Positions 1 to 11,848 of a stretch of DNA of 64,000 nucleotides are shown here, piece by piece. Position 1 is the first letter of the stretch, and each line of letters starts with the position of its first letter. A program made the translations under genes and the position numbers. This stretch comes from Medicago truncatula (lineage: Eukaryota; Streptophyta; Magnoliopsida; Fabales; Fabaceae). A model generated the notes under the pieces. It worked only from the letters and a program-made list of their open reading frames with translations. It was not told the DNA's origin and ran no database searches. The stretch covers positions 10,540,001 to 10,604,000 of the forward strand of contig NC_053049.1 of the NCBI RefSeq assembly GCF_003473485.1, given 5' to 3'.

Positions 1-809
1 GACCCCAGACAACAAGTCGAAATGGTGGGAGTCCCAGAGGAGCATTTGGCGGGTCACGCATTTCATATGTATCATTTGACATCACCAGATGAAACGTAGG
101 AATTAACATTTTCATATTCTGCTCTTGTTCCTTTTGTTTTTGACATACTCCTTGTTACTTACTATTTTTTTTTTATTGTGTTGTTTCTTTTTAAAATTGT
201 TGCAGAGTTTCGTTTGAATTTCAACATAATGTGTGTGGTAGATCAATATACGCTGAGGGTACTGTTGACGCTGTACTATTTCTTGCTAAGAAGGTGCATA
301 TTCTTCCATTAAGCTTACTTCTCTTGTCATCTAATTTATTAATCTTTATCTACATGATTAGAGTGATGTGCAACATCCAACTAGTTGTAATATTTCAACA
401 AGTAGTGCATTTCTCACATATATTATAGGAATTGAATTTATATACAATGATTTTGTAAAACTTTTTTACACATGCATCCAATCATACCATTCAATGATTT
501 CATTTTGTTACATTTGTTTGTAAATTATCTCCACAAATATCTACAAAGTGAAAAATGTTATTTGGATGCAAGTGTAATAAAGTTTTACACTTTTGGTACG
601 TAGCAGTTAATCTCTTCCTATAATTATAATGCTATCAAGAAGATCACATTTTAGTATGTTGTGTTGTTTAGCATGAAATGCACAACTGCAATCATTCACC
701 TTATACTGTTTCTGATTCAAAAATTATTTGATGCATGCAGATTGAAGCAAAGGATCCCAAGAGAATATACAATATGATTGATGTCTTGCGAGAGGGAAGT
801 ATGAGATAA
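1..809 (+). CDS. DAPB: 4-hydroxy-tetrahydrodipicolinate reductase, chloroplastic, 3' end (partial)
   Basis: The last three coding exons are seen: 1-95, 206-293 and 741-809, stopping at TAA 807-809. They join in frame with GT donors at 96 and 294 and AG acceptors before 206 and 741, giving 83 residues. The reading contains VGVPEEHLAGHAFHMYHLTS, then FEFQHNVCGRSIYAEGTVDA, and ends KRIYNMIDVLREGSMR, which I recognise as the C-terminal substrate-binding and dimerisation part of plant DapB. The enzyme uses NAD(P)H to reduce the dihydrodipicolinate precursor in the plastid branch of lysine synthesis. The N-terminal transit peptide and Rossmann fold lie left of the window. No frameshift or premature stop is visible. 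The codon split across intron 1 (AC then A) reads Thr. Confidence 0.93.
452..593. mobile_element. Small MITE-like inverted repeat in the last DAPB intron
   Basis: The two ends are near-perfect inverted repeats. The left end reads TGTAAAACTTTTTTACACAT then GCATCCAA. The right end, as reverse complement, reads TGTAAAACTTTATTACACTT then GCATCCAA. The element is about 140 bp and lies wholly inside the intron 294-740. I could not fix a target-site duplication, so the superfamily is open. Confidence 0.6.
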
Positions 810-1569
810 ACATTTCTATATGGAATTTGATGCAAGATGTCACCTGTTGAAGTTGCTTAACGAAATTTGGCTTTCTAATAAAGCAATTTTCACCTTCTGT
901 CCATTTTTCGTGTCTATTTATTTGAGGAAAGTTTAGTGACAGGACCATACTATGTGCCATTGTGAGTCATCCAAAACTGAGTGTTTTTGTATCAATTTTA
1001 GTTTCCCATTACTTTTATGTATCAGGCAACCTCAAAAACAATTTTGATTCATCTATCTTTTTCAATTATTCACCAAAAAGAGAATTAAATCACCCTAGTC
1101 AACTTAACTAATCTATTGATGTGTTTGGATAAGTTACGCCATTGAGTATTTATTTAATGAGCCATTTTAGATAATTGGTTTGAATGTTAGTAATTTTTTT
1201 GTTGCTAATTATTGAATGTTAGTAATTCATTAGTTGTATCGGAGGTTGTTAAAAATTGCGGTATAATTTGTGTACTAATGTACATTCATGTATTTTCCCT
1301 TTAAACAAAAGAATGTACGTTCACTTATTTTAACAAATTCAAATAAATAATGAAAAGTCCTTACAACTCAACACAGATTGTAAAAGATTACAAGAGCATT
1401 TTGATATGTTAGGAAGCAAATTATGCAATTTTCCATTTTTCAGCACTTAGTGTGTGTATATTGTATAAGTTTCGCCGCTAGGTTCTTCGGAAGAAAAAAA
1501 AATTAATGTACAAACCATTCAAGTTTATTTAAATTAGTCTTTTCACTAAAAACTGCAACAGCTATGTTT
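810..1569. other. DAPB 3' flank, no gene
   Basis: AT-rich sequence with scattered stops on both strands. The first 200-300 bases are presumably the 3'UTR and terminator of DAPB. Nothing else is recognised. Confidence 0.6.
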
Positions 1570-1577
1570 GTAAGAAT

Positions 1578-2582
1578 TAGGGCTGGACAAAAAAGCTCCG
1601 CTCGACCCAATCCGCCCGGTCCGAAATACCCGTTGATGTGCGGGTCGGATGAAACGGGTTGGACGGTTTATACGGATGAACAAACTCGGTTAATCAAGGC
1701 TTGTAACAGTCGGTTGCGGGTGGAATACTTGAATCCTTCGGAAACCGAACCCGTCCGTTTATTATTACTCCATATGTATGATATAATTTCACGTGGCTTA
1801 CTTAACATGTACCGAGAGCTTTGACTGCCAACTGCCAAGTCCAATCAAATAAAAGTTGTACACAGTTTGTCAGCTTATCACCTAAACAAGTGGACACAAC
1901 ATTTAATTTGTTTATTTTGAGAGATTCCATGGTTCTTTACTCCAAGTTTTCCAACATTACCCTTCTTCTCTTCTCTTCATTTCCTCATAATCTATCTTAG
2001 TAAAATTGACACAACATTACCCTTCTCACTTCACCATCATCCATTGACTACTATCCTTCTCACTCTTCATCCTATCTCTGATTCTCTTCTATGCACAACA
2101 TCCTCTGCACAAACCGCCACTTAATCTCAATCTGAAATTGTCCATTTTTGAAAACCCAATCTAACACTCTCAATCTCTCCTCTTGATCTTCCTTTCATCA
2201 CTCTCAGCGTCTCATCTTTTTTAACAAGCGCTTCTCCTCTATCATAATACAACCGTTGCACACGATTACAAAAAAAAAAAAGACAGTGTTTGTTCTATAT
2301 TTTAATGCATTGAAAGTTGTTGTGAACTTGTGATGTTCTTTTGAATATTCAAATATATCGTTGTTGATGATTCTTTTCTTTTTTTTTAACTTGCAAGTTC
2401 TATGTTTTTAATGATTCAAACCGATTGAATCCAGCCATGTAAACCGACCCCGTTCAAACCGAAACCGACGTAACCGTGAACACAACCGGACGGAGATGGC
2501 CTGGCTTTTTCCAACCGTGGACTTCCTCGGATTGAAATTTTTCACCCGAGATTCGACCCTATCCGACCGATGTCCAGCCCTA
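1578..2582. mobile_element. Non-autonomous hAT-type DNA transposon
   Basis: The ends are a perfect 12-bp inverted repeat, TAGGGCTGGACA at 1578 and TGTCCAGCCCTA ending at 2582. They are flanked by a perfect 8-bp direct duplication GTAAGAAT at 1570-1577 and 2583-2590. An 8-bp duplication with a TAGGG-type terminus is the mark of the hAT superfamily. The 1005-bp interior has GC-rich subterminal parts (1590-1760 and 2430-2580) around an AT-rich core. No transposase reading frame is present, so it would need help from elsewhere to move. The short open frame in its left arm is a by-product of the subterminal repeats. Confidence 0.85.
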
Positions 2583-2590
2583 GTAAGAAT

Positions 2591-3552
2591 GGTGGGTGGT
2601 ATTGACGTTTAAAGTTTTTTTTTTTTAAAATAATTGTCATATTTGTTTACGCTAAACCAACGGTTGCAAATTACAATAACATGATTCAAGAACAATCTGA
2701 AGACGGGAGCTAATAGCTTGGCTTAATTTAACTTGAAATCTGGATAAAATAATAAACAAGAACAAAAAATAATGCCATGTAAGCGATGCAATCATCCATT
2801 TCTTTTTCCACCTTCCAAGCTTCTCGAATATGAAGGGTTTTTAAGATTGTAATGTTGTAGGTCGCGCGAAAAGCAATTATGTCATGACCCTTTATAAGAA
2901 ACAGGTTCATAGCACTTACCAAACTAAACCAATGAATATTAAATTCGATGTGAAATAACTCGACGTATTTTAAAAAATCAATTTTTTTCACAAATATAGT
3001 AAAAAAGTGAGGGAGCAGTATTTAACACCACCATTAGAGACCCTACATTGTTTCAGTTTTCAAAATCTAATCCAATTATGGATGGTACAAAATCTAATCC
3101 GCTTTGTTATAGTGCAGTTACGCTGTGGCTGCTATTTGACAACATTGCCACAAACATCAAACATAAGGATTGCTTGCACAATTATACAAATCAAACTAAA
3201 AAAAGTCATAATACCTTTTCTCAGATACCAAGGTTCACACCAATAGTTAATACAAAACCAAATCATATATCGATTCCAATCACAACCCTTTCTAAAGTCT
3301 ATAAACTAAATCTCCTAATTCTCTTCAATGTACAAACTTTTAAAGCTTTCATCCATTCCCCTATCAAATCTAAACAGAAAACATAGTTTTATGTCCTAAA
3401 AAACTGAAAAGTAATAAATTAGTTTTGGCATTGATGGATTAAGATCCTAAAATTCAATTGATCCTTCCATTTGAAAACTGTTAGCAGTAATTTTGGACTT
3501 GTAATAAAATGCCAAAACTACATAATCAACAAACCAGTGCAAATACTGGTTT
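2591..3552. other. Intergenic plus probable bZIP 3'UTR
   Basis: No coding frame is supported. The right part (about 3250-3552) directly follows the bZIP stop codon on the minus strand and is probably its 3'UTR. The rest is AT-rich and unremarkable. Confidence 0.5.
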
Positions 3553-6500
3553 TCAACTAGCGGCCACAGCATTAGCTCTAGGATTTGTGTCGAGTAGTTG
3601 ACGCAGCTTTGCACCAGAATTGGGTTTGTTCTCACAGAAACCATTTTCTTCCTCTGCAGCTCTATCATCAGAATTGGAATCATTAACTCTTGACAGTAAG
3701 TTTTCTGTACTTACAGGTGTAGCCCTCTTGTCCATGCCGTTCAAAATTATCTCTTCTGTTTGTCCCAGTTGAGTGTTTTCCAGCTTTTCCTGAAGTCAAA
3801 ATTATTAACGGTGTTGATGTGTCAATGTCGTATCCAGTGTCCGTGTCCATGTTTTGTAGCCTATGAAATGCCAATATATAAATAATTTTATGTATGCATT
3901 ACCTTTAATGTAGCATTTTCAATCTTCAGCTTCGCCGAATTTTCAGCCAATTCATTCATTTCTGATTTCAGCGCCAAATTCTCAGCAGTCAACGCATCGA
4001 CTCTTCGTGCCAATTCTTCAGCCTCAGCCTGTATAGAGGAGATAAGAACGTTTGTCATGAACTTTCCTTTTGTGAGAACATTTACTTTCAAGGGCTACAT
4101 GTACATGCATCAAGACCGTGTTTGGATAAACAATTTAATTGAGCGTTGTAGCATAAGCGTTTATCATATAAGTGTTTATGTATAAACTACTATAGCAAAA
4201 GATAAATTCAAGTCAAATTGTTTCCATTTTCTATAAGTTTTTTTCATAAACTATCCTGGTGAGCTTATGGTCATGCCATAAGCTGTTTCTGTATGCTCTT
4301 CCGAACAGTCTCACATGTGTTTATGTTAGTTGATAAGCTCAAATAAGCCAATCCAAACAAACCCATAAAAACACGTGACAATTAAAAAAACACGGACACG
4401 TGAAACAAAAATTGCAAATTTGCAACAAATCATACCTGCTTCCTAAGCCTGGATCTTCTAGCAGATTCACGATTTGATTGTTTCCTCCTCTCACGTTTCA
4501 GCTCACGCTCATTCTAAGGAATTCAAACCAAGAATTACTTTAGTGTCAGTAAAAGATGAGGATGCTTCATTATTGTTGTGTGATTCAAAAGAATCTCTAA
4601 TGTACTAGATGTGAGAAATGAACCATTAGTAGAACTAAAATCTTACAGTACCTGCATCCAAGCTTCAGGAGGCAAAACTCCACAAGGTTGTGGAGCACTG
4701 GTGGAAATAGGTGAAGGGTTCCTCAGTTCCAGTGATGTGGTCATACCTGAAGAAAGTACAGGTCCAACCATATTTTCTGCAGCACTGCTTGTGATAACTG
4801 ACACTGTCTTTTTGGAAGCAGCAGTCTCTTTGGAAACTTGACTATCTGGCATCTCAGTTTTCCCTTCTCCATCTGTTCAAGTAATTAATACATTAAGTTA
4901 CTAGTAGATAACGTTTTATCGATAAATGCATCCATATGAAACCAAAAAAATTGAATGTAATTAACTCTCAAATGAGGTGCCAGTCTTGGTATCAAATGAT
5001 TCAAATTAATCAGAAATTTAAAAGCATGGTAATTTCACCTTATAATGCATTAACAATTGGATAGTATTTATTTATCAAGATCATACTCAATGAATTGTTG
5101 ACACATGGTTACAGTCATGACATGACACCAGAAGTATATTTGTAATCTAGAACAACTATTATTGTTTATCACATACCAGTGGTTGTTGGTGTCCCATCCC
5201 GGCTTCTTTTCCTTGTTCCATTGGTCTGTGCATAACATTGGCAAACATTTTCATGCTTCAATTTTCGGGGTCATTATAAATAAGACAGACTATTAGTGTA
5301 CACAACCAGGAACAAATTATAATAGCCAGAAATTTCTCACCCCTGTAGTGTTGCCATCGCTTCCATCGCTGGAACCCTCAGTATCCACACTGTTGATATA
5401 TCATCATAAAATTATTCAATTATCCACACGAACCTAAGAGTAACAAACTCGTAGAGCAAGGAAACATAGGGAGTGCAGTTAATTCTGGTAATCATCCTAT
5501 AGAACAAACCTCCGTGATAGCCGGTTTTCAGCTCCACGCTCAGCACTTTCAGCATTGCCATTGCCTATTGACATTGCAAGCCCGTCAAATCCTTTCAATT
5601 TTTTCATTAAACCCTGATCAGTGTTTCCAGATGATTTGGTCGGTGTCTCTATGCTTGTAGGAGTCCCAGCCTGCATAGTTTCCCCCAGGTCAAATCCATC
5701 ATAATTTATAGTATTCAGTGGATCTAAAGATTCAGAATTTTGAAGTGATCTCAGAAAAAAAAATCAAAACTTACAGCAGGTGAAGATGAAATTCCTTGAC
5801 CATTTGAATTTGACCCCTGTATTTTACCAATATAATTCATAAGTACATAGATAAACATTCAACCACAAAAGTTTGGTACATTAAGTACATCAAAGAAAGA
5901 AGAAGTTAATTAGTAATAACAGTAAAAATTCACCAGTATAAAAACAACCTTTGATGGTCCATATTCATAAATTAAAGTGCAACTTAAATCAACTAATTCA
6001 CAATAGTCTAAACAAAAATAAACATAAATTTCAGCGTGTGAGAGAAGCATAAGCCAATATTGCGAGAATGTAAACTTACGATGGCAACGGCAGGATGAGT
6101 ATAAACCCCTCCATGTGAATAAAATGGTGGTGCATATGGCGGCCCATATGGATGCATCATAGGCTGAAAGAAACAATAAGTTGGCAAATTATTCATCCCT
6201 TCGAGCAAGAATGTACACAAGGACAGCAACACAGAGAAATAGACACAGAAATATCAATGGTATAACAAAATAAATGAACCTATGGAGCACTACCTGTGGT
6301 GGTCCCCACATGTATGGGTGAGGAGCATGACCAGGAGCAGCAGCCGAGTTGAAATATGGAGGAATGTTGACTCTTTGCCCATAATATGCCTGAAGATATA
6401 GCAGAAACTTTAAATCACCAAAAGTAGTTTTTAATGGGCAATTCTTTTCAAAAGTGAAAGCAATCTGGGACCAATGTAAATCCCATCATAGATATCATAG

Positions 6501-7350
6501 TCCGTTCCTCGCAGATTATCAAATCCAGTTGCAAGTTGCGACACTATGCTGAATTTGAGAGCCAATCAAAATGGGGGAAAAAAAATACATGGGCAATATA
6601 TTTCAAATAAGATAGCTGAAGTTTTCATGAAAATATGTAGGAGCAGATTACTGACATTGAAGCACGGAATAAACAGAGACGATGAAGACAACTCCACATT
6701 CGTTTATAAATATCAATATGTAGGTCATAAAAGTCTTCAAAAGAGTAAAGTAACTAGAATGGAAATCAACAAAGTCGGCCACACCTTTAAACTACTAAAC
6801 TTTTTCAAGATTAATTTTGATACGCTGACAGTGTAAGAATTTTTACAATGTTAACCAACCACAAACCATCATTTGTGCAACTTTTACGATCGATGATTAA
6901 AGTCAATTTTTTTTAATGATCTGATGGTTATGATTGATTGCCAGTGTAAAAATAAATTTACATTCTCCGTGTATGTCAATTAATCCTACTTTTTATGGAA
7001 ATATTATTATTATTATTTTTATATTATACTATATACTTCAATTACTAAAGTTTCAAAGCAATTACGCTGAAGTGAAGATAGCTAAACGGATAACAAAAAC
7101 GAAAATTCCATGTATAAAGTAAATGAAAGCAAAAGGTTGGTAACCTGCATGGCAGCCCAATCAGGATAGACATGCATGTTCGATGGGTTGGCTTGATCGG
7201 TCTGATCCTGTTATCAACAAGGAAGTAATAATAGTATTTAGCCGCATGCATTATAAAATGTTTAACATGTACATACACTATGCTTACAGTTGCTACAGGT
7301 GAAGAAGGTCTTTCAGTCTTAATGGATTTCCCATCCTCACTGTTTCCCAT
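3553..7350 (-). CDS. G-box-binding bZIP transcription factor (group G, GBF/CPRF type)
   Basis: Twelve coding exons on the minus strand join in frame: 7350-7288, 7207-7145, 6389-6294, 6163-6080, 5816-5775, 5670-5510, 5389-5341, 5225-5177, 4872-4652, 4513-4436, 4028-3903 and 3789-3553. The product is 422 residues, usual for the family. Residues 1-115 form the proline-rich MFMR domain (MWGPPQPMMHPYGPPYAPP). A serine-rich acidic stretch follows (SSDGSDGNTTG). The basic region has the invariant N290-x7-R298 in KQSNRESARRSRLRKQ. A zipper follows with leucines at every seventh residue: 308, 315, 322, 329, 336 and 343. The protein ends in VAAS, as group G members do. Such factors bind CACGTG as dimers in the nucleus in light and ABA responses. 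The start ATG is the first codon of exon 2, after a 5'UTR intron. Which group G member (GBF1/3 or bZIP16/68 type) is not settled. Confidence 0.93.
4115..4367. mobile_element. MITE in bZIP coding intron 10
   Basis: The intron between exons 10 and 11 holds a 250-bp element. It begins GTGTTTGGATAAAC and ends AGCCAATCCAAACAAACCC, with inverted GTTTGGAT ends and internal runs such as ATAAGTGTTTATG and AGCTTATGG. A related, more decayed copy lies near 62850-63070. It is a common type of legume intronic MITE. A duplication could not be fixed. Confidence 0.55.
6809..6987. mobile_element. MITE in bZIP coding intron 2
   Basis: Imperfect inverted repeats bound about 180 bp. The left end is GATTAATTTTGATACGCTGA then CAGTGTAA. 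The right end is GCCAGTGTAAAAATAAA then GTATGTCAATTAATCC. The element lies in the intron 6390-7144 and does not touch splice sites. Confidence 0.55.
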
Positions 7351-7381
7351 GAGATAAGCACCAAGATTGAGTCAAATACTT

Positions 7382-8600
7382 CCTGAGAAATTATTCGACT
7401 GCGCTAAACAAAAGGCATGTAAACAGTCATCAGCTATCAAACGAGAAAGATAACCACAAAGCAAACAATAAAAAATCAGCATAAAGGAAGAACAATTCAA
7501 ACATTTAAAATCTACAAAGCAGTGACACAAATATGGACTCGTAAACACCAATAATAATTTGATAAGATAGAAGTGATTGTATGTAATTACATGTGTCAGT
7601 ATCAAGTATCAGACATCAACACACATCAGACATTTGGGTACTCATATAGTATTAGACAATTAACTTCTGCTAATTAATGACTAGCTAGCATGCTGTTAAT
7701 GACTAACATATAGTATTAGACAATTAACTTCTGCTAATTGACACTGACCTAGTAAGCTACTATAGAGAAAATTCAACAAATACATTAGATTTTCTTGCTA
7801 AGGACAACAGATAAAATCAAATCAAAGACCTTAATTAGTCAATCAATAACTGAACCGTATAGAGAGTCAAATATGTCTTTTTGCTGCCCCACAAACAAGT
7901 CACGTACAATAAGATAACAATCACAAACTGACACACCTTATCATAATTAACATGACAAAAAAGCCCTTCAACTTTTTTTGCAAAAAAACAACTTTTCCCG
8001 ATCCAAAATACCCTTTATTAATTTTCATCTATTTCACATAGCAAAACTAAAATTCACAAAAATTATCAAATCAACGTAAAAAAACTGAATATAAACAAAT
8101 TAAGCACATAAGTTCAAAGATTTTAACACACATAACACAAGATCCAGGTTACAGAAAATTCACTCTACCCTTCAATTTTCAGTGTTTTAACGAACAAAAA
8201 ACAAATCAAACTAAACCTGATAATTTCTTTTATGGTACATAGATTTCTTCAATTATTTTTTCTTAATAAATAAAGTTGAATAAACCTAAAATAAAAATCA
8301 AATTTTTCTCATGTTAAAATAAAAATTGAAAGAACAAAACAACGTTGGTAAAAAACAAAAACAGCGAAATTCAACGTACCTGAAAGATACACAACAACAA
8401 CAACAACAGCAAAAAAAACGTGAACAAAATAAAAAACCCACTTCGAAGAAAATAAGGAACATAAAAAAAACACAGCAATCCTCGGAGCAACAAAATTATT
8501 ACCCTTACCTTAAACGAACGAAAATGGTAAAAAAATCTCTTTCTCTCACTAGTTTCTCTCTCTTGAAAAAAACGAGGGAAAGGGGTTTGCTTTGAGAAAA
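7382..8600 (-). other. bZIP 5'UTR with leader intron
   Basis: On the minus strand a good donor AAG|GTAAGG lies at 8508 and a good acceptor TTTCTCAG|G lies at 7383, 32 bases upstream of the start codon. This predicts a leader exon of roughly 8509-8600, CT-rich on the transcribed strand, and an intron of about 1.1 kb. The intron contains a direct repeat of about 32 bases (7645-7676 and 7709-7740) and (CAA)n near 8392-8418. Leader introns are common in this gene family. The transcription start is inferred, not seen. Confidence 0.6.
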
Positions 8601-8635
8601 GGAGAGAGGTGGAAGAAAAGAGAGAGAGAATGCGA

Positions 8636-8830
8636 ATTCCACGTCACCACATGCACGTGTCGTTTGAGGAGGTGGCGTATTTGTACACCGTATATACGGT
8701 TTGTTTTGGTGAGGTGGCCATTTGTTTATTTGAATTGATTAGAACCGTACATGTGGTGAGTGATTGGGAGGTTCAACCTAGCTAAGTAAGCACTCCTCAT
8801 GTGGTGCACTTACGTGTCCATAAGATTTAA
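8636..8830 (-). promoter_or_regulatory. bZIP promoter with G-box and ACGT elements
   Basis: Just upstream of the predicted leader exon are a G-box GCACGTGT (core CACGTG 8654-8659), an adjoining CCACGTCA (8639-8646; TGACGTGG on the other strand, a G/C-hybrid box), and an ACGTG core in TTACGTGTCC near 8810. These are the sites that group G bZIP proteins bind, so feedback on its own gene is possible. That function is inference. Confidence 0.5.
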
Positions 8831-8879
8831 TGTATTTTTTACATAAGATTTTTTTTTATTCATCGTATTAAAATCTTTG

Positions 8880-10110
8880 ATAGAAATCTTATATTTTGTT
8901 TGCTAAAAGAAAAATATCTAATAATTTATAGCTTAACTCCCTTTCAAACCAAAAAAAATAGAGGTAAAAGATTGCAAGATGATCTTCGACGGAGATTCGT
9001 GGCCATACTTTGGAGTTTATGGAAGCATCGTAATCTCAAACTCATGCAAAATGAAAATGAGTTTTGTGTTCACGTTGTTGATCGAGCATGACACCTCATA
9101 AAGGGTTGGGTGACGCTCCTTCGAGTAATTCTCATGTACCACAAGGTTTGGTTTGAAGCCAATACGAATTTCAAATAACAACATATACAACTAAGTGGCA
9201 GAAGTCGCGATCATGTATATTCAAATTTAATATTGATGCTGCTTTCTCGTCCCTATGAAATTGTACCTGCATCATAATTTGTTTACGTGATGAAGAACAT
9301 CCTTATGTGCTTACCCAAATTGTGATTTTTTCCAACAAAGTACTCAGTTGATGTGGGTGAAGATCTGAGCTTGTTCTATGCGTTACAATGGTTGGCATTA
9401 ATGCAGTTCGATAGTGTGGATTTTATGACTGACTCAAAGGTAACAACTGATGAATTTGATAAAAGAAAAATATAACTTAACTCCATTTAAAAAAAACGAA
9501 AATGAGTTTTGTGTTCACGTTGTTGATCGAGCACAACACCTAGTAGAGGGTTGGGTGGTGGTGCACATTCCTTTGAGTAATTCTCTTGTACCACAAGATT
9601 TGGTTTCCAGCCAACAGGACTGCGTAGATTCGAATGTAATATTGATGCTGCTTTCTCATCCCTATGGAATCGTATCAGCGTCGAAATATGTTTAAGTGAT
9701 GAAGAAGGTGTTTATGTGCTTTCCCAAACTGAGAGTTTTCCAACAAAGTACTCAGATGATGTGGGTGAAGTTATGGGGTTGTTCCATGCACTACAACGGT
9801 CGGCATAATGCAGTTTGATAGTGTGGATTTTGTGACTGACTCAAAGGTAACAACCGAAGCTTTCAACTCCTCTAAGATTGATGTTACGGAGTGTGGTCAC
9901 ATCATTAAAGCATTAACCTATTTTCCACACTTTTTACAATCTCTAGGATGAAGTTTAGTCAGCGACAAGCAAATGTGACAACTCACGTTCTTGTAGCAAA
10001 ACCATGTTATTATCTAGTCTCATGGTTTATTTTGATGTAACGATTGTATTACCTCTATTATTAACAATGAAATGTTATAAGCATTTTTAAAAAAAAATAA
10101 AAAAAAATTA
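8880..10110 (+). mobile_element. Decayed LINE 3' end (RNase H domain) with internal tandem duplication
   Basis: In broken plus-strand frames the sequence reads like the tail of a plant non-LTR retrotransposon. A segment like ILWSLWKHRNLKL lies near 9010-9050. An RNase H-like stretch follows (FKFNIDAAFSS, then LSLFYALQWLALMQFDS, then DFMTDSK) around 9215-9440. It ends near 10070-10110 in NEML-type codons followed by A-rich sequence. A unit of about 445 bp is tandemly duplicated: the same ATGAGTTTTGTGTTCACGTT occurs at 9057 and 9502, and the RNase H part recurs to about 9850. Several stops and frameshifts make it dead. Confidence 0.7.
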
Positions 10111-11466
10111 TAGGTGTTATACTAACCGAAGGAATTTGTAGTGTTTTATAAAAGATATATGAAACTTATGTAACAATAAATATAAAATGACATAAAAATA
10201 TACGTTTAATTTTTTTAAGTGAGATAACTGAGATAAAGTTGAAAGAAAAAATGATAAATTTTTTTAGGAAAAAAACGACATAAGCATGCTTGATACAATC
10301 CAAAAACTAAACAAACAACACCCAAAATACAGTACAAGATAGAATAATAGTCTAAAATACTCAAAATAAACCCCGAACATGAAACAAAACCGTCAAGCCC
10401 TCCACTATAACCAAACAAGTTACAAGACAACGAGAGACCAAAGCATGATTTTGAATGCTCAACACCAACCATTGATCAAACTGAACATGCACAACAAACA
10501 ACTTGGAGTTGAAGCAAAACTTCACAAAAAGAAAATGAATATACTGATACTCTGGAAATTAACCACCACCGTTATCTAGATATACGAGGTAAGAAAATAC
10601 CTACGAATTTCTTAGGATCTCGGTCCATGTCACCAACAACTAACATAACGAAAAAAAGGAGAGAAAGCATTTTCTTATGCCGCAACAAACAATGTAGATT
10701 TCATCGGTTTAGGCATTTTTTTTTTTTAACTGAAAACCAATCCAAATCAAGTCGTTACACCCTTAGTTGTTGATATTGTTCCTCATACGATTTTGTGTAG
10801 TATGTTATAAGATATTCCAATTTTCTTGAGGTAACTAAATTTGAGATAGAAGGGGGTGCATATCGAGTTCAATGAGGTCCATGTAAGTAGGAAAAACTTG
10901 ATAACAATCCAAAATATGGTTATACTTTAAGGCGGTGGAGCGCGTCAAACGCTCTATTTACTTATGAGGTAGGAGTGAGGTAGTTTATGAAATGTAGTAA
11001 AAGGTTGTTACCCTGAGTTGCACATTGTTCTGGAATGCTATTTCTCTTGAGGTGGTGCAAGAGGTTGCACCATGTTATGAGACGACGTGGTTAGCTTCGA
11101 TGGACTAGAACATGACTCGTTTATTGGGTTTTCACTTTTGCATTCATAAGATTGATTTTCAGTTTATTTCGAATTGAGCGATTAATTCAAGACTAAACTA
11201 AACTATTCATAGATTTTGTTTGGTTGTTGGGGATCAATATGTCACTTTTTAATATTGCTAGGACCAAATTGTCCCTTTTATTATTTTTATGGACCTAATT
11301 GCCCATTTTAAAATGATATCATCATAAAAAAAATCCAATATTTTATTGATGATTTAGGAAAAAGACTATTTTTTTTTTGTTACATGGAAAAATAATACTT
11401 TATCGCAGTTTTTTTTTTGGAACTAATTTGTCTCAATTTAATCTTTTGAATGCATAAAAGGAAAAA
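10111..11466. other. Intergenic, no gene recognised
   Basis: AT-rich sequence with no coherent frame. The segment 11215-11300 has phrases of the 'gaccaaattgtccc' kind typical of degraded MITE ends. Nothing else is supported. Confidence 0.5.
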
Positions 11467-11848
11467 GGTTTAAATATGTCATTGATCCCTGCACTTTCAT
11501 CAGATTTTGACATTGGTCCCTGCACTTTTTTTTGTTTGGCATTGGTCCCTGCACTTTGTAAAAATATTGGTATTAGTCCCTCTGTTAACTTTCTGTTAAA
11601 AAAAAAACACAAAACCAACGGAGTGCCACGTGGCCCAATCATTTCATGCCACGTGGCACCAATATCAATATTTTTACAAAGTGCAGGACCAATACCAATA
11701 GTTTTGTATTTTTTTTTAACAGAAAGTTAACAGAGGGACCAATACCAATATTTTTACAAAGTGCAGGGATCAATTCCAAACAAAAAAAAGTGTAGGGACC
11801 AATGCCAAAATCTGATGAAAGTGCAAGGACTAAAGACATATTTAAACC
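11467..11848. mobile_element. Mutator-like MITE (foldback), family member 1
   Basis: Long inverted arms start GGTTTAAATATGTC at 11467 and end GACATATTTAAACC at 11848. They carry repeated TTGGTCCCTGCACTTT phrases inside each arm. The 382-bp element can fold back almost entirely. Flanks are A-rich, so the target duplication is ambiguous. It shares its terminus and GGTCCCTG motif with the elements at 15602, 47766, 51739 and 56184. Confidence 0.7.

Noticed and set aside
8326..8595. Lys/Gln-rich frame of 89 codons beside the bZIP gene
   Set aside because: It is the complement of the bZIP leader exon and leader intron (poly-CAA and A-runs) and lacks a recognisable domain.
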